The position numbers and the translations under genes were made by a program. Below are positions 31,003 through 39,139 of a stretch of 41,309 nt of DNA, one piece after another. The notes beneath the pieces are model-generated. The model had not been told where the DNA came from and did not search any database. It was given only the letters and a program-made list of their open reading frames with translations. Origin of the DNA: Dehalococcoidia bacterium (GTDB lineage: Bacteria > Chloroflexota > Dehalococcoidia > SHYD01); assembly GCA_009692945.1 (NCBI GenBank), contig SHYD01000017.1:1-41309 (forward strand), read 5' to 3'. Position 1 is the first letter of the stretch; every line of letters starts with the position of its first letter.

Positions 31003-31325
31003 CCGGTCCTTGTCCACTCCCCCGCCCCCAGAAGAAGGAACGTTAGTTGCCGGGGGACACCCCCGTGCCCCGGCAGAGGGGTTCCACCCCTCATGCACTC
31101 CCCGGTTACGACCCGATTGCTTCCTTACATGAGTAACGATGGCCGGTTGCGCGGCCGGACACCCCCGTGCCCTGGCGGAGGGGTTCCACCCCTCATGCAC
31201 TCCCTGGTTACGACCAGATTGCTTCCTTCATGAGTAACGATGGTCGGTTGCGCGGCCGGGCACCCCCGTGCCCCCGGCAGAGGGGTTCCACCCCCTGTGC
31301 ACTCCCTCGGTTGGATCCGATTGTT
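31003..31325 (-). repeat. Three tandem ~101-bp repeats built from the GC-hairpin core
   Basis: Three copies start near 31056, 31158 and 31259 (periods 102 and 101). Each, on the minus strand, reads GCATGAGGGGTGGAACCCCT, CTGCCGGGGCACGGGGGTGT, CCCCC, followed by a linker with AACGATGGCCGGTTGCG-like sequence. The hairpin GAGGGGTGGAACCCCTC differs from GAGGGCGGCAGCCCTC of other copies by paired changes that preserve base-pairing. Non-coding; fills the gap between the methyltransferase-MTHFR gene and folD. Confidence 0.7.
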
Positions 31326-31330
31326 TCCTT

Positions 31331-33187
31331 CTACCCGGCGCCGGCGCGCAAGACCTTGGTGATCTCTGCCGCGGTTTCGTAGCGGCCGAAGGAGGGCATG
31401 ATGTAGACGCCGTTCACCTGACCCCGTATCTCCGACACGAACTCCAGCGAGATAGCCATCCCCTCCTCGCGGGCGTGCTCACCGGCGCGGTGCATCCGCT
31501 CCCGCAGCGGCTGGGGGACCTCGATCCCGCCCACCTCGTGGTGGAGGAACTCGGCGTGACGGGCGCTCTGCATCGGCAGGATGCCCAGCAGCACCGGCAC
31601 CGGTATCGGGCCGAACTCTGAAAGGAACCGGTCCAGGTCCTCGGTGGTGTACAGCGGCTGGGTCATCACCAAGTGTGCTCCGGCCTCGATCTTGCGGCGC
31701 AGCCGCTCCTTCTCCCGCGCCCGGTCCGGCGCGGTGGGGGTGACCGCCGCGGCGATGCAGTAGTTGGTGGGACGGGCGATGGAGTTGCCGCTGAAGTCGG
31801 TGCCGTGGTTCAGTTTGGTCAGGATGCTGATGAGCCCCACCGAGTCGACGTCCCAGACCGCGGTAGCATTGGGGTAATCGCCGGCGCGCGGCGGGTCGCC
31901 GGTGAGGGCGATGACGTTGCGCACCCCCAGCGCATGGGCCCCGATCAACTCGGATTGGATAGCCATCAGGTTGCGGTCACGCGTGGTGAAATGGATGATG
32001 GTCTCCAGGCCCACCTGCTGCTGGATCAGCACCGCCATGGCGATGGCGCTCATCCGCACCCGTGCCATCGGGCTGTCGCCGATGTTGATGCAGTCGACCC
32101 CGTGCTCCTTGAGCATCGCCGCTCCCGCCAGCACCTTGGCAGGGTTGGTCCCCTTGGGGGGGTCGAGTTCCACGCTGATGACGAACCTGCCCGCCTTCAG
32201 TTTGCGGTACAACTCGGTGGGGCCGGTTTCATTGGGGGTCGACCCCTCCTCCTCCTCCCGGTCTCGCACCAGTGTCACGTTCGCCGCCGCGGTGGCGGGG
32301 TGCGAGGGCCGGTGGGCGGCGATGGCGTCCCGCATTGCGCTGATGTGCTGCGGCGTGGTGCCGCAGCAGCCCCCGATGATCTGAACGCCCAGGTGCAGGA
32401 AGCGCTGGGCATATTCGGCAAAATACTGCGGGGTCGAAAGGTAGAGGAAACGGCCGTCGACGAGGTTCGGCAGCCCGGCGTTGGGCATGGCCGAGAGGGG
32501 GCGGCCACCCCCGATCATTCCTGTCATCACATCCAGCATCGCCAGCGGACCGATGGTACAGTTGGCGCCGATGACGTCCAGGGGCAGGTCAGCCAGCGCC
32601 TGAAGCACCCCGGGGATCCCGAGCCCGGACAACGTGGTCAGGTCCTCGGAGAAGGTGAGTTCGCCGATCATCGGCAGGTCGCACACGGAGCGGGCGGTGC
32701 GCACGGCGATGGCCAGTTCCTCGACGTCGGAGAAGGTCTCGAACACCAGCAGGTCGACACCCCCCTCAAGCAACGCAAGCGTTTGGTCCCGGAACGCGCC
32801 GGCGATGTCGTCCCTGGTGGTGACAATGCCGGGTTTGTAGGCGAGACCGGTGGGCCCGATGGACCCCGCCACGAACACCGGCTCCCCGCTCACTTCCCGG
32901 GCTTCCCGGGCGGCGCGGGCACCCCGGTAGTTGATGTCCCGCACCCGGTCGGCCAGGTTGTGCCCGGCCAGCTTGAAGCGGTTGCCGCCGAAGGTGTTGG
33001 TTTCGATGAGTTCGGCCCCGGCTGCGATGTAGCGCCGGTGCATCTCCTGCACCGCGCCGGGCTGGCTGAGGTTCAGCTCCTCGAAGCAGCGGCGGTAATC
33101 GACGCCCTCGGCGTAGAGCATCGAGCCCATTGCGCCATCGGCCAGAATGGGGCCCTGCTGCAGGCGGTCGAGGAAGGGGTGGGGCAT
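31331..33187 (-). CDS. Homocysteine S-methyltransferase / methylene-THF reductase fusion
   Basis: 618 residues, two domains. Residues 1-290 are a Zn-dependent homocysteine S-methyltransferase: DGAMGSMLYAEGV, ELIETNTFGGNRFKL, GANCTIGP and GGCCGTTPQHI supply the three Zn cysteines. Residues about 320-615 form a MetF-like FAD barrel: FVISVELDPPKG, DSPMARVRMSAIAMA, LTGDPPRAGDYPNATAVWDV and LVMTQPLYTTEDLDRF. The fusion produces methyl-THF and uses methyl donors to make methionine, as found in Bacillus YitJ-type proteins. Start at 33187 follows homology; longer frames upstream look non-coding. The neighbouring folD feeds the same one-carbon pool. Confidence 0.93.
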   Translation of the reverse strand: MPHPFLDRLQQGPILADGAMGSMLYAEGVDYRRCFEELNLSQPGAVQEMHRRYIAAGAELIETNTFGGNRFKLAGHNLADRVRDINYRGARAAREAREVSGEPVFVAGSIGPTGLAYKPGIVTTRDDIAGAFRDQTLALLEGGVDLLVFETFSDVEELAIAVRTARSVCDLPMIGELTFSEDLTTLSGLGIPGVLQALADLPLDVIGANCTIGPLAMLDVMTGMIGGGRPLSAMPNAGLPNLVDGRFLYLSTPQYFAEYAQRFLHLGVQIIGGCCGTTPQHISAMRDAIAAHRPSHPATAAANVTLVRDREEEEGSTPNETGPTELYRKLKAGRFVISVELDPPKGTNPAKVLAGAAMLKEHGVDCINIGDSPMARVRMSAIAMAVLIQQQVGLETIIHFTTRDRNLMAIQSELIGAHALGVRNVIALTGDPPRAGDYPNATAVWDVDSVGLISILTKLNHGTDFSGNSIARPTNYCIAAAVTPTAPDRAREKERLRRKIEAGAHLVMTQPLYTTEDLDRFLSEFGPIPVPVLLGILPMQSARHAEFLHHEVGGIEVPQPLRERMHRAGEHAREEGMAISLEFVSEIRGQVNGVYIMPSFGRYETAAEITKVLRAGAG

Positions 33188-33442
33188 GGTGGGTCGGTGG
33201 GGGTGGTCAGGTGTTAAAGGGCCGGGAACAACTCTGGAGTGGACGAGTTGGGCTCGCCTGCGGTGCCGGTGGGCTTTTCTCATGCTAGCACAATGGCAGT
33301 GGCCGAAAGCCTCCTGCGGCGTCTAGCTCCAGACGAAGTCGAAGGACACGAGGTGGAGGTCGTCTCCAGGGTCCCCAGTCGAGCACGGTACTGCTGGTTG
33401 TCGATGTGTATGAGCGCGTGGTCAACCATGCGGATGTGGCAG
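33188..33442. other. Intergenic with possible gene remnant
   Basis: About 255 bp. On the minus strand a short frame ending GDDLHLVSFDFVWS and stop (around 33328-33370), and another containing MVDHALIHIDNQQYRARLG, look like protein-coding remnants out of frame with one another. No family recognised; suggests decayed coding DNA next to the disrupted DUF5131 gene. Confidence 0.3.
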
Positions 33443-34198
33443 TCAGGCGGGGATTACCCACTGGTGCCGCACTGCGGTTGCTGGATCTCGTGCCTCCGGC
33501 ATCTCGTCCCAAGTCCGCGCGTCCAGATCGCGGCCGGGCTTTTTCTTGTTTGTCCCACCCCACTGCTTGAAGAAGAACGCAACGCCGGCCGCAACGCACT
33601 GGCCCCGAATATCGCGTACCCAATCGGGATCCATCGGCCGGGCGCCCGGTCCTGATTCCCCTCCCACGATCACCCAATCGATGCCGGTGAGGTCGAGGCC
33701 CGGAAGCGGTCCCAGGAGCGGTTCGAGTGAGAGAAACCGGACCGAGGCCTCGGTCCGGCGTAGATCGTTGATCCGGAACCGGTACCGTTCGCTCTCGACA
33801 CTCACGCCCATCCAGACATTTTCGGGCCACGGCAAACGCGCGCTCAACGCCGCCAGCCGGCCGGACCGTTTGGTCAGCAATTGAAACTGGTGCCACGATG
33901 CCCGCTTCATGACGTCGAACACTTCGAGGACGAAATCGTCAGGTACATTGATGTGGAAGAGGTCGCTCATCGAGTTAACAAAGATTCTCTGCGGCTTGCG
34001 TCATTGCAACGGTAGCTCCAGCGCGGCGCGGTGCAGGGTGAGCTGAAACCCGTTCGCATACCTCGCGCTCCTCATCGCCTGCAATCGCCGGGCAAGCCGC
34101 TCCGCGTAGCAGTGAGTGCATCCTGGACTGATCTTGGTACACCCGGTGAGGGGGTTCCAGGTCGATTCGGTCCACTCGATGCTCGAACCGGCTCCCAT
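33443..34198 (-). pseudogene. DUF5131 (phage Gp37/Gp68-type, three-Cys motif) protein with in-frame TGA
   Basis: 252 codons. The N terminus [20 protein letters not shown] and [13 protein letters not shown] carries the three-Cys motif C-x7-C-x2-C. After LELPLQ a TGA (34003-34001, codon 66) interrupts, followed in frame by RKPQRIFVNSMSDLFHINVP; homologues have Trp here (TGG to TGA). Remaining blocks are intact: FQLLTKRSGRL, NVWMGVSVE, RFLSLEPLLGPL, WVIVGGESGPGARPM and FFFKQWGG. The start overlaps the TcmP stop (TGATG), so they are one translational unit. A single nonsense mutation in a formerly active, phage- or defence-associated gene is the simplest reading. Confidence 0.85.
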
Positions 34199-35059
34199 CA
34201 GCCCAACCCGTGATCGCGATATTTGCGAAAGATGTCCCGGACGATGTTCGCTGCCACCGGTTTTTGTGAAGCGAAGAACAGGTAGTAGACGATGCGGCCG
34301 ATGCGGTTTCTCATGGGGATCGGGGCTGGGACCTCACGGAAACCGGCGATAGTTTTCAGGCGATCTCGAAAAGCCTCCACCAAGCGGTCGTTGGGATGAC
34401 GCACCTTCAGATACTGGTCCTCTCCAATCATCGCCAACTGTTTGTTGTACTGAGCATCCCACCATGAGGAGTCGCCCCAGAAGCGGTTCATGCGCTCGCG
34501 GCCCTGCTCTGAAACCCCCTCCGGATCCCGCCACAGCACGTTGCGGTTGGCATCGGCGACCGGAAAAGTTGAGGAACATGTCAATGGTCTGCATCTCGCC
34601 TGCAGTGCGAATGGCCTCCCAATCGAGATGAAGCCTGTAGGGATCGATGAGAAACAAACCCCGTCGGTATTGCTCACGCCGCACTCGTGGGAAGACGCTT
34701 TCGAACAGGACCGTATTGCAATCACCCTCGTACACGAAGACCTCCGGCCGCCGCCCCTTGAGCCGGCCCAGTGACTCCGCCTTGTCGGAGTCCAAGTCGA
34801 TGAAGTGGTACTCCCGGAAGGGCGGCTCTATTTCCAAGGCGTTAAGCGGGCTGCCGGGTACCAACTCTCCAGTGGTTCTTGAGACATGGAGCCCGCTGCC
34901 AGCGAAGGCATCGACATAGACATGGTTAAGCGGCGGATGTCTCTGTGCCGCCATCATACGAGAATACGCTCCTGCATACTCTCGTATGATGTTCAGCTTG
35001 ATCTCCGACCAGTACCCGATTTGGTCATACGGCACAGGCCCGGCCATCGGCGTCTCCAT
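34198..35059 (-). pseudogene. tcmP: Three-Cys-motif partner protein TcmP, frameshifted
   Basis: The N-terminal part matches TcmP: DQIGYWSEIKLNIIREYAGA, VYVDAFAGSGLH, GSPLNALEIEPPFREYHFID, EGDCNTVLFESVFPRVRREQ and FLIDPYRLHLDWEAIR. The protein runs off-frame after IDMFLNFS: a TTTT run (34567-34564) appears to hold one extra T, since removing it gives FLNFPVADANRNVLWRDPEG, the family sequence. The C-terminal part continues to RDHGLG and stop. The ATG at 35059 starts METPMAGP; another ATG at 35116 is upstream. Found paired with the three-Cys DUF5131 gene as known for this family. It has a methyltransferase-like fold by family description; the biochemical role is unknown. Confidence 0.83.
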
Positions 35060-35309
35060 TACCAAGGTCCCCAACCGGTCCGTGAGGTGGAATCGAACGG
35101 AGTGTACCATGGGCAATGGGGTAGTACAATTGTTCTCTCAGATGAGCTATGACCGGAAATGTGCGTCTATCCGTTGGCGGCTGATAGCTTCAGGCATACC
35201 GTTTCGTTCGCCGGTCCGGCTCAGACATCCGGTGGCAGTCCTGCGCGGCGAGAGAGTATAATCCCCACGATCGCATTCCCCGCTCGACACGCCGAAAGGG
35301 CGACTGCAA

Positions 35310-35354
35310 TGGCAGAAACACCCACGCCCCCGGGGAGCCCGAACCCGGCGTGAC
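35310..35354 (+). CDS. Possible short ORF or displaced N terminus of the cyclase
   Basis: ATG at 35310 encodes MAETPTPPGSPNPA and ends in a TGA that overlaps the GTG start of the cyclase gene (GTGA). An AAAGGG-like site precedes it. The peptide resembles the disordered Pro-rich N termini of such cyclases, so this may be the genuine start separated by a one-base shift, or a translationally coupled leader. Low certainty. Confidence 0.25.
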
Positions 35355-36810
35355 CTTCGGGTCCACCGTCACCATCCTGTTCAGCGATATCCGGGGCTTC
35401 ACCGAGTTCACCGAGAGCCGGGGCGATGAAGCGGCCTACCGGTTGTTGCAGCAGCACAACACCTTGGTGCAAGAGCAGATCGCCCTCTATGGCGGCCATG
35501 TGGTAGAGACGCTGGGTGACAGCTTCATGGTCTCCTTCGACGCGGCCCGAACCGCCATCACCTGCGCCATCGCCATGCAGCGCTCCATCGAGCGGCAGGG
35601 CCGCGACCAGCAGGGGCCCAAGATCGAGATCGGGGTCGGCATCGACACCGGTGAGCCGGTGCGGGAAGCCGACGACTTCTTCGGCAGCACCGTGAACCGG
35701 GCGTCGCGCATCTGCGGCGCCGCCGTGGCCGGGCGCATCCTGGCCTCCGAGACGGTGCGGCACGTGGTGGGGCGAATGCAGGGGGCGGAGTGGCTCGACC
35801 GCGGACACTTCGACGTCAAGGGGTTCACGGAACCGCTGCGCCTCTTCGAAGTCGACTGGACCTCGACCGGGGCGGTCAGGGCCAACCCGGTCTTTGTACC
35901 GCAGGCCACCGCGGCCGGCCCCATGCCGGAAGGACTTCCGCCGGTCTCCTATGTGGCGGCTGCATCCACCGATATTCGCAAGACCGCTGGGTCCGGCGCT
36001 GCCCGCACGGGGCGGCCCGCCTGGCTGGCGCCAGCGGCCGTGGCCGCAGTGGTAGTGGTGCTGGGAGCCGCGGCACTGGTGTTGGGACAAGGTTTCCGGG
36101 GTGGTGACAAGAACGCGGTCGAAGTCCAGGCGGCCGCCGCACCCCAGCCGACATCCACCCAGGCAGCGCCGCCTCAGAAGCTCTTAGCCGCCGACGATTT
36201 CTCCGACCCACGGAAGGGACTGTTCGTGGACAACCAACGGGGGACGGGACGCTACACGGTGCCAGCCGGCAGGACCAACGCGGGCTTCGCCTACACCTGC
36301 CCGTATGAAGGCAAATACCAGGACGGCGCGTTGGTGGCCAGAGTTGGGCCGTATCCCCAGGGCTTGAGCGGCCGGTACATCGGGATGGACATGCGGATGG
36401 CGGACCGCCCTCAGGGGAACGTTGCCATTGAGGTGGAATCCAATGTCACCAAGTCGCCGGCCCAAGCATGGCATGGCGTCCGGATGGATTTCAGCGGGGA
36501 CGACGCCTATCGAGCCTACATCAACACCCAGAACCGGAGTTTTGAAGTATACGCAGGCGACACTACCCTTCTGGACAGCGGCAGGAGCAACGCCATCAAC
36601 CTCGGCGGCGCGCCGAACGCCCTCCGGGTCGCATTTGTTAAGGACACCCTCACGCTGTCCGTCAACGGTCAACAGGTGAGCCAGGTCCGGCATGACGGTC
36701 TGACCCGGAGGACGGGCAACATGCAATTGGCGGCCAGGATGGCAGCCCAGCCCGCGGAGGGCGAGGTGGAGGTCCGCTTCAAGAACTTCAAGGTGTACGC
36801 GCTTGAGTAG
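35350..36810 (+). CDS. Membrane class III nucleotide cyclase with extracellular lectin-like domain
   Basis: 486 residues. The N-terminal class III cyclase domain (about 1-170) has both metal aspartates, in FSDIRGFT and LGDSFMV. The usual base-recognition Lys is Glu (VVETLGD), as in guanylate cyclases, while the second site (DDFFGSTVN) keeps an Asp as in adenylate cyclases, so specificity is ambiguous. A Pro/Ala-rich linker, one TM helix (WLAPAAVAAVVVVLGAAALV, about 220-240) and another linker lead to a C-terminal beta-rich domain (about 275-486; DDFSDPRKGLFVDNQRGTGR, VEVRFKNFKVYAL), like concanavalin-type lectin/DUF1080 domains. Topology: catalysis inside, sensor outside. GTG start; cyclase homology begins immediately. 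Confidence 0.85.
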   Translation: MTFGSTVTILFSDIRGFTEFTESRGDEAAYRLLQQHNTLVQEQIALYGGHVVETLGDSFMVSFDAARTAITCAIAMQRSIERQGRDQQGPKIEIGVGIDTGEPVREADDFFGSTVNRASRICGAAVAGRILASETVRHVVGRMQGAEWLDRGHFDVKGFTEPLRLFEVDWTSTGAVRANPVFVPQATAAGPMPEGLPPVSYVAAASTDIRKTAGSGAARTGRPAWLAPAAVAAVVVVLGAAALVLGQGFRGGDKNAVEVQAAAAPQPTSTQAAPPQKLLAADDFSDPRKGLFVDNQRGTGRYTVPAGRTNAGFAYTCPYEGKYQDGALVARVGPYPQGLSGRYIGMDMRMADRPQGNVAIEVESNVTKSPAQAWHGVRMDFSGDDAYRAYINTQNRSFEVYAGDTTLLDSGRSNAINLGGAPNALRVAFVKDTLTLSVNGQQVSQVRHDGLTRRTGNMQLAARMAAQPAEGEVEVRFKNFKVYALE

Positions 36811-36978
36811 CGCCAAGCCGCCCCGACTCCTTGGGTGAGCCATTTTCTAATGGTTGTGCTATCCTCAGGCCGGAAAATGGCTGGAGCAGGTGATTACCGG
36901 AAGGTTCACAATTCCAGCTGAAGGAATGATGGCCGGCCACCGCCGGAGTACCATGCTCGACGCGATATGGAGGGCGCG

Positions 36979-38295
36979 ATGCTGACCCCGGAAGAGAGCC
37001 AACTGCTGACTTTGACCGGCCCCGGCACTCCAGGCGGAGACCTGTGGCGTCGGTTCTGGGTGCCCGCCATGCTGCCGGGCGAACTACCGGAGCCCGATTG
37101 TCCCCCGGTGCGGCTGCGGCTGCTGGGTGAGGACCTCATCGCGTTCCGGGACACCTCCGGACAGATGGGGCTGGTGGCGAACAACTGCCCCCACCGCGGC
37201 GCATCGCTGTTCTTCGGCCGCAACGAGGAGCACGGCCTCCGTTGCGTGTACCACGGCTGGAAGTTCGATCTCACCGGGGCCTGCATCGACATGCCCAACG
37301 AGCCCGCGGAGAGCAACTTCAAGAGCAAGGTCCACATCACTGCCTATCCATGCCGCGAGGCCGGAGGGATGATCTGGGCCTACCTGGGTCCGAAGGAATC
37401 GGCGCCGCCGTTGCCCGACTTGGAGTTCAACCTGGTGGACGAGCCGCACCGTTTCGTCTCCAAGATCCAGGTCGAGTGCAACTGGCTCCAGGCGCTGGAG
37501 GGCGACATCGACAACAGCCATGCTCCCTTCGTCCACGGGCGCATCGGCGGGACGCCGGACATGCCCTTCATGGAGCGGGTGCGCATTGGCGGTGGCATCG
37601 GCCTCCCCAACGAGAACCGCAACCCGCTGTCCCGCTACTTCCCCTTCGACACCGCACCGCGCGGTTACGTGCACGACATCGACGGCGGCATCACCATGGG
37701 CTGGCGCCGCAACACCGACATCCCGGACACGTACTTCTGGCAGGTCAACCATTGGCTCATGCCCAGCTTTGCCCTCATTGCCAGCACGCCGGGCACCACC
37801 ATCCAGTGCAACGCCCGCGTTCCGAGGGACGACACCACGAGCTGGTTTTTCCGCATCCGCTGGAACGCCTTCGAACCGCTGTCTCAGGTGGAATTGGACG
37901 CGTTCAAGGCGGGTGGAGGGCTGTTCCCGAAGCTCATCCCCGGCACCTTCCGGCCGGTGGAGAACATGGAGAATGATTACCAGATCGACCGCAAGGCGCA
38001 ACGGGAGTGGTCGGTGACGGGCATCCAGTCGGTCACCCAGCAGGACCGGGCGGTCACTGAGACCATGGGCCCGATCTACGACCGCACCAAGGAGCACCTC
38101 GGCACCAGCGACGTGGCCATCATCCAGATGCGGCGCCGCATGATGCGGGAGACCCGCGCGCTGATGGAGGGCCACGAGCCCGCCGCGCCCAACCTGCCCG
38201 ACGCTTACCGCATCCGCCCGGTCGCGGTGCTGCTGGACCCGCAGACCAACTTCCTCACCGGCGCCATGGAGCACATCAAACCCGCATTGAAGTAG
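36979..38295 (+). CDS. Rieske [2Fe-2S] ring-hydroxylating oxygenase, alpha subunit (second copy)
   Basis: 438 residues, paralogous to the enzyme at 24.4 kb. Rieske ligands C70-x-H72 (CPHRGAS) and C89-x2-H92 (CVYHGWKF). The catalytic iron site is in GDIDNSHAPFVHG near residue 180. A C-terminal block RTKEHLGTSDVAIIQMRRRM is shared almost word for word with the first copy (RSREHLGTSDTIIIAMRRRL). The ATG at 36979 is chosen: GGAGG lies at 36970-36974, spaced 4-5 nt; an ATG four codons upstream is the alternative. No electron-transfer partner is encoded nearby. Substrate unknown; the neighbouring cupin, EthD and F420-type genes fit a small catabolic set. Confidence 0.93.
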   Translation: MLTPEESQLLTLTGPGTPGGDLWRRFWVPAMLPGELPEPDCPPVRLRLLGEDLIAFRDTSGQMGLVANNCPHRGASLFFGRNEEHGLRCVYHGWKFDLTGACIDMPNEPAESNFKSKVHITAYPCREAGGMIWAYLGPKESAPPLPDLEFNLVDEPHRFVSKIQVECNWLQALEGDIDNSHAPFVHGRIGGTPDMPFMERVRIGGGIGLPNENRNPLSRYFPFDTAPRGYVHDIDGGITMGWRRNTDIPDTYFWQVNHWLMPSFALIASTPGTTIQCNARVPRDDTTSWFFRIRWNAFEPLSQVELDAFKAGGGLFPKLIPGTFRPVENMENDYQIDRKAQREWSVTGIQSVTQQDRAVTETMGPIYDRTKEHLGTSDVAIIQMRRRMMRETRALMEGHEPAAPNLPDAYRIRPVAVLLDPQTNFLTGAMEHIKPALK

Positions 38296-38308
38296 CCAGC
38301 GAGAGAAT

Positions 38309-38342
38309 CATCCGCAGATGGCGCAGATTTTCGCAGATTGGG
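38309..38342. repeat. CGCAGATT-multimer short repeat
   Basis: TCCGCAGATGGCGCAGATTT, TCGCAGATTGGG: three spaced CGCAGAT units, the same motif as at 3394 and 12443. It directly abuts the copy of the GC-hairpin element. Confidence 0.45.
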
Positions 38343-38366
38343 AAAAAAGCTCGGACCCAGGGTTTA

Positions 38367-38557
38367 AAGTTGGCGGTACGAGTTCAGATGGCCTTGAAAA
38401 GGGGGACACCACTGGGTCATTCGGGACGGGAGTGCCAGAGGGTGGCAGCCCTTCTGCCGGGGGAGTGGGGGTGCCCCCCAAGAATATATTCTTCTCGTTT
38501 CTCGGGGGGCGGGGCAGGCGGCTAGGACTCCGATGCCCGAATAGACACCGTTGGCGG
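38367..38557 (+). mobile_element. MITE-like GC-hairpin element, copy 5, with near-perfect target duplication
   Basis: The body (38377-38547) begins TACGAGTTCAGATGGCC, like copy 3, and ends CCCGAATAGACA. The 10-bp flanks are AAGTTGGCGG and CCGTTGGCGG, sharing GTTGGCGG (8 of 10). The core retains GGGAGTGCCAGAGGGTGGCA, GCCCTTCTGCC, GGGGGTGCCCCCC and a T-rich tail diverged to ATATTCTTCTCGTTTC, with the GAATTC palindrome lost. Confidence 0.65.
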
Positions 38558-38558
38558 C

Positions 38559-38598
38559 CTACCGGTAGTACCGGTAGGGGCGGGTTTCAAACCCGCCC
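38559..38598. repeat. Two consecutive perfect palindromes
   Basis: CTACCGGTAGTACCGGTAG (38559-38577) is a palindrome around a central G, and GGGCGGGTTT-C-AAACCCGCCC (38578-38598) directly follows. Both could form strong cruciforms. The second resembles a GGGCGGGTTTGAAACCCGCC repeat type common in diverse genomes. They sit 35 bp upstream of the F420-type gene. Confidence 0.6.
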
Positions 38599-38632
38599 TC
38601 GCACGCCAGGCCAACCATGAGGAGCATATACC

Positions 38633-39001
38633 GTGGACGAAGCGGTGCGAGCGGCGCTGGCCGCCAACAGGATCGTCGATATCACCACCACCGGCAAGAA
38701 GAGCGGTCTGCCCCGGCGTAAGGAGATCTGGCTCTGGACGCTGGAACAAGGCGGCTACGCCATCAGCGGGCGGCCTGACCGGCCCCGCGACTGGTTCGCA
38801 AACCTGCTGGCGCACCCCGAGTTCACCGTCCACGTGAAGAATGGCGCCCAGGCCGACCTTCGGGCCCGGGCACTGCCCGTTCCCGATCCCGCTGAGCGCC
38901 GGCGCATTATCGAGGAGATCGCCCGCCGCAGCGACCAGCAGCATTTCATCGAAGACCGTCTGGCCCGCAGCCCGCTGGTGCGGGTGGAGTTTGTTGAGTG
39001 A
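38633..39001 (+). CDS. Deazaflavin (F420)-dependent nitroreductase/quinone reductase family protein
   Basis: 122 residues of the split beta-barrel, DUF385-type family. In actinobacteria and Chloroflexota such proteins bind F420H2 or related cofactors to reduce quinones or nitro compounds. TTTGKKSGLPRRKEIWLW is the N-terminal strand and basic binding motif. YAISGRPDRPRDWFANLLAH and PEFTVHVKNG match the middle portion (PxWxxNLxAxP-like motif). GTG start at 38633, with GAGGAG about 8 nt upstream. Monocistronic or coupled to the cupin gene, which lies past a 138-bp repeat-containing gap. Confidence 0.8.
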   Translation: MDEAVRAALAANRIVDITTTGKKSGLPRRKEIWLWTLEQGGYAISGRPDRPRDWFANLLAHPEFTVHVKNGAQADLRARALPVPDPAERRRIIEEIARRSDQQHFIEDRLARSPLVRVEFVE

Positions 39002-39009
39002 CCGTCCGA

Positions 39010-39108
39010 GGTTGCCCGGTTGGTGAAGGGGAGTCCGGAGGGGGCGAAGCCCTCTTTGGCAGGGGGTTTGGGGGGTGTCCCCCCCCCCCATTTTTCTATC
39101 TGCAGGGT
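39010..39108 (+). repeat. Diverged GC-hairpin element copy
   Basis: GGAGTCCGGAGGGGGCGAAG, CCCTCTTTGGCAGGGGG, GGGGTGTCCCCCCC and ATTTTTCTATC keep the same order of two hairpins and a T-run, but terminal repeats are gone. It lies in the gap before the cupin gene. Confidence 0.45.
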
Positions 39109-39139
39109 TCCCTAAACCCGCGCAGCAGGAGGAACTCAA

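Noticed and set aside
31003..31325. CRISPR array
   Set aside because: The period is about 101 bp, whole units are conserved rather than alternating short repeats with unique spacers, and no cas genes are present.
29290..34003. Alternative genetic code (TAG or TGA as sense codons)
   Set aside because: Many intact genes here end in TGA or TAG at the expected place, and the two internal stops each lie in isolated accessory genes.
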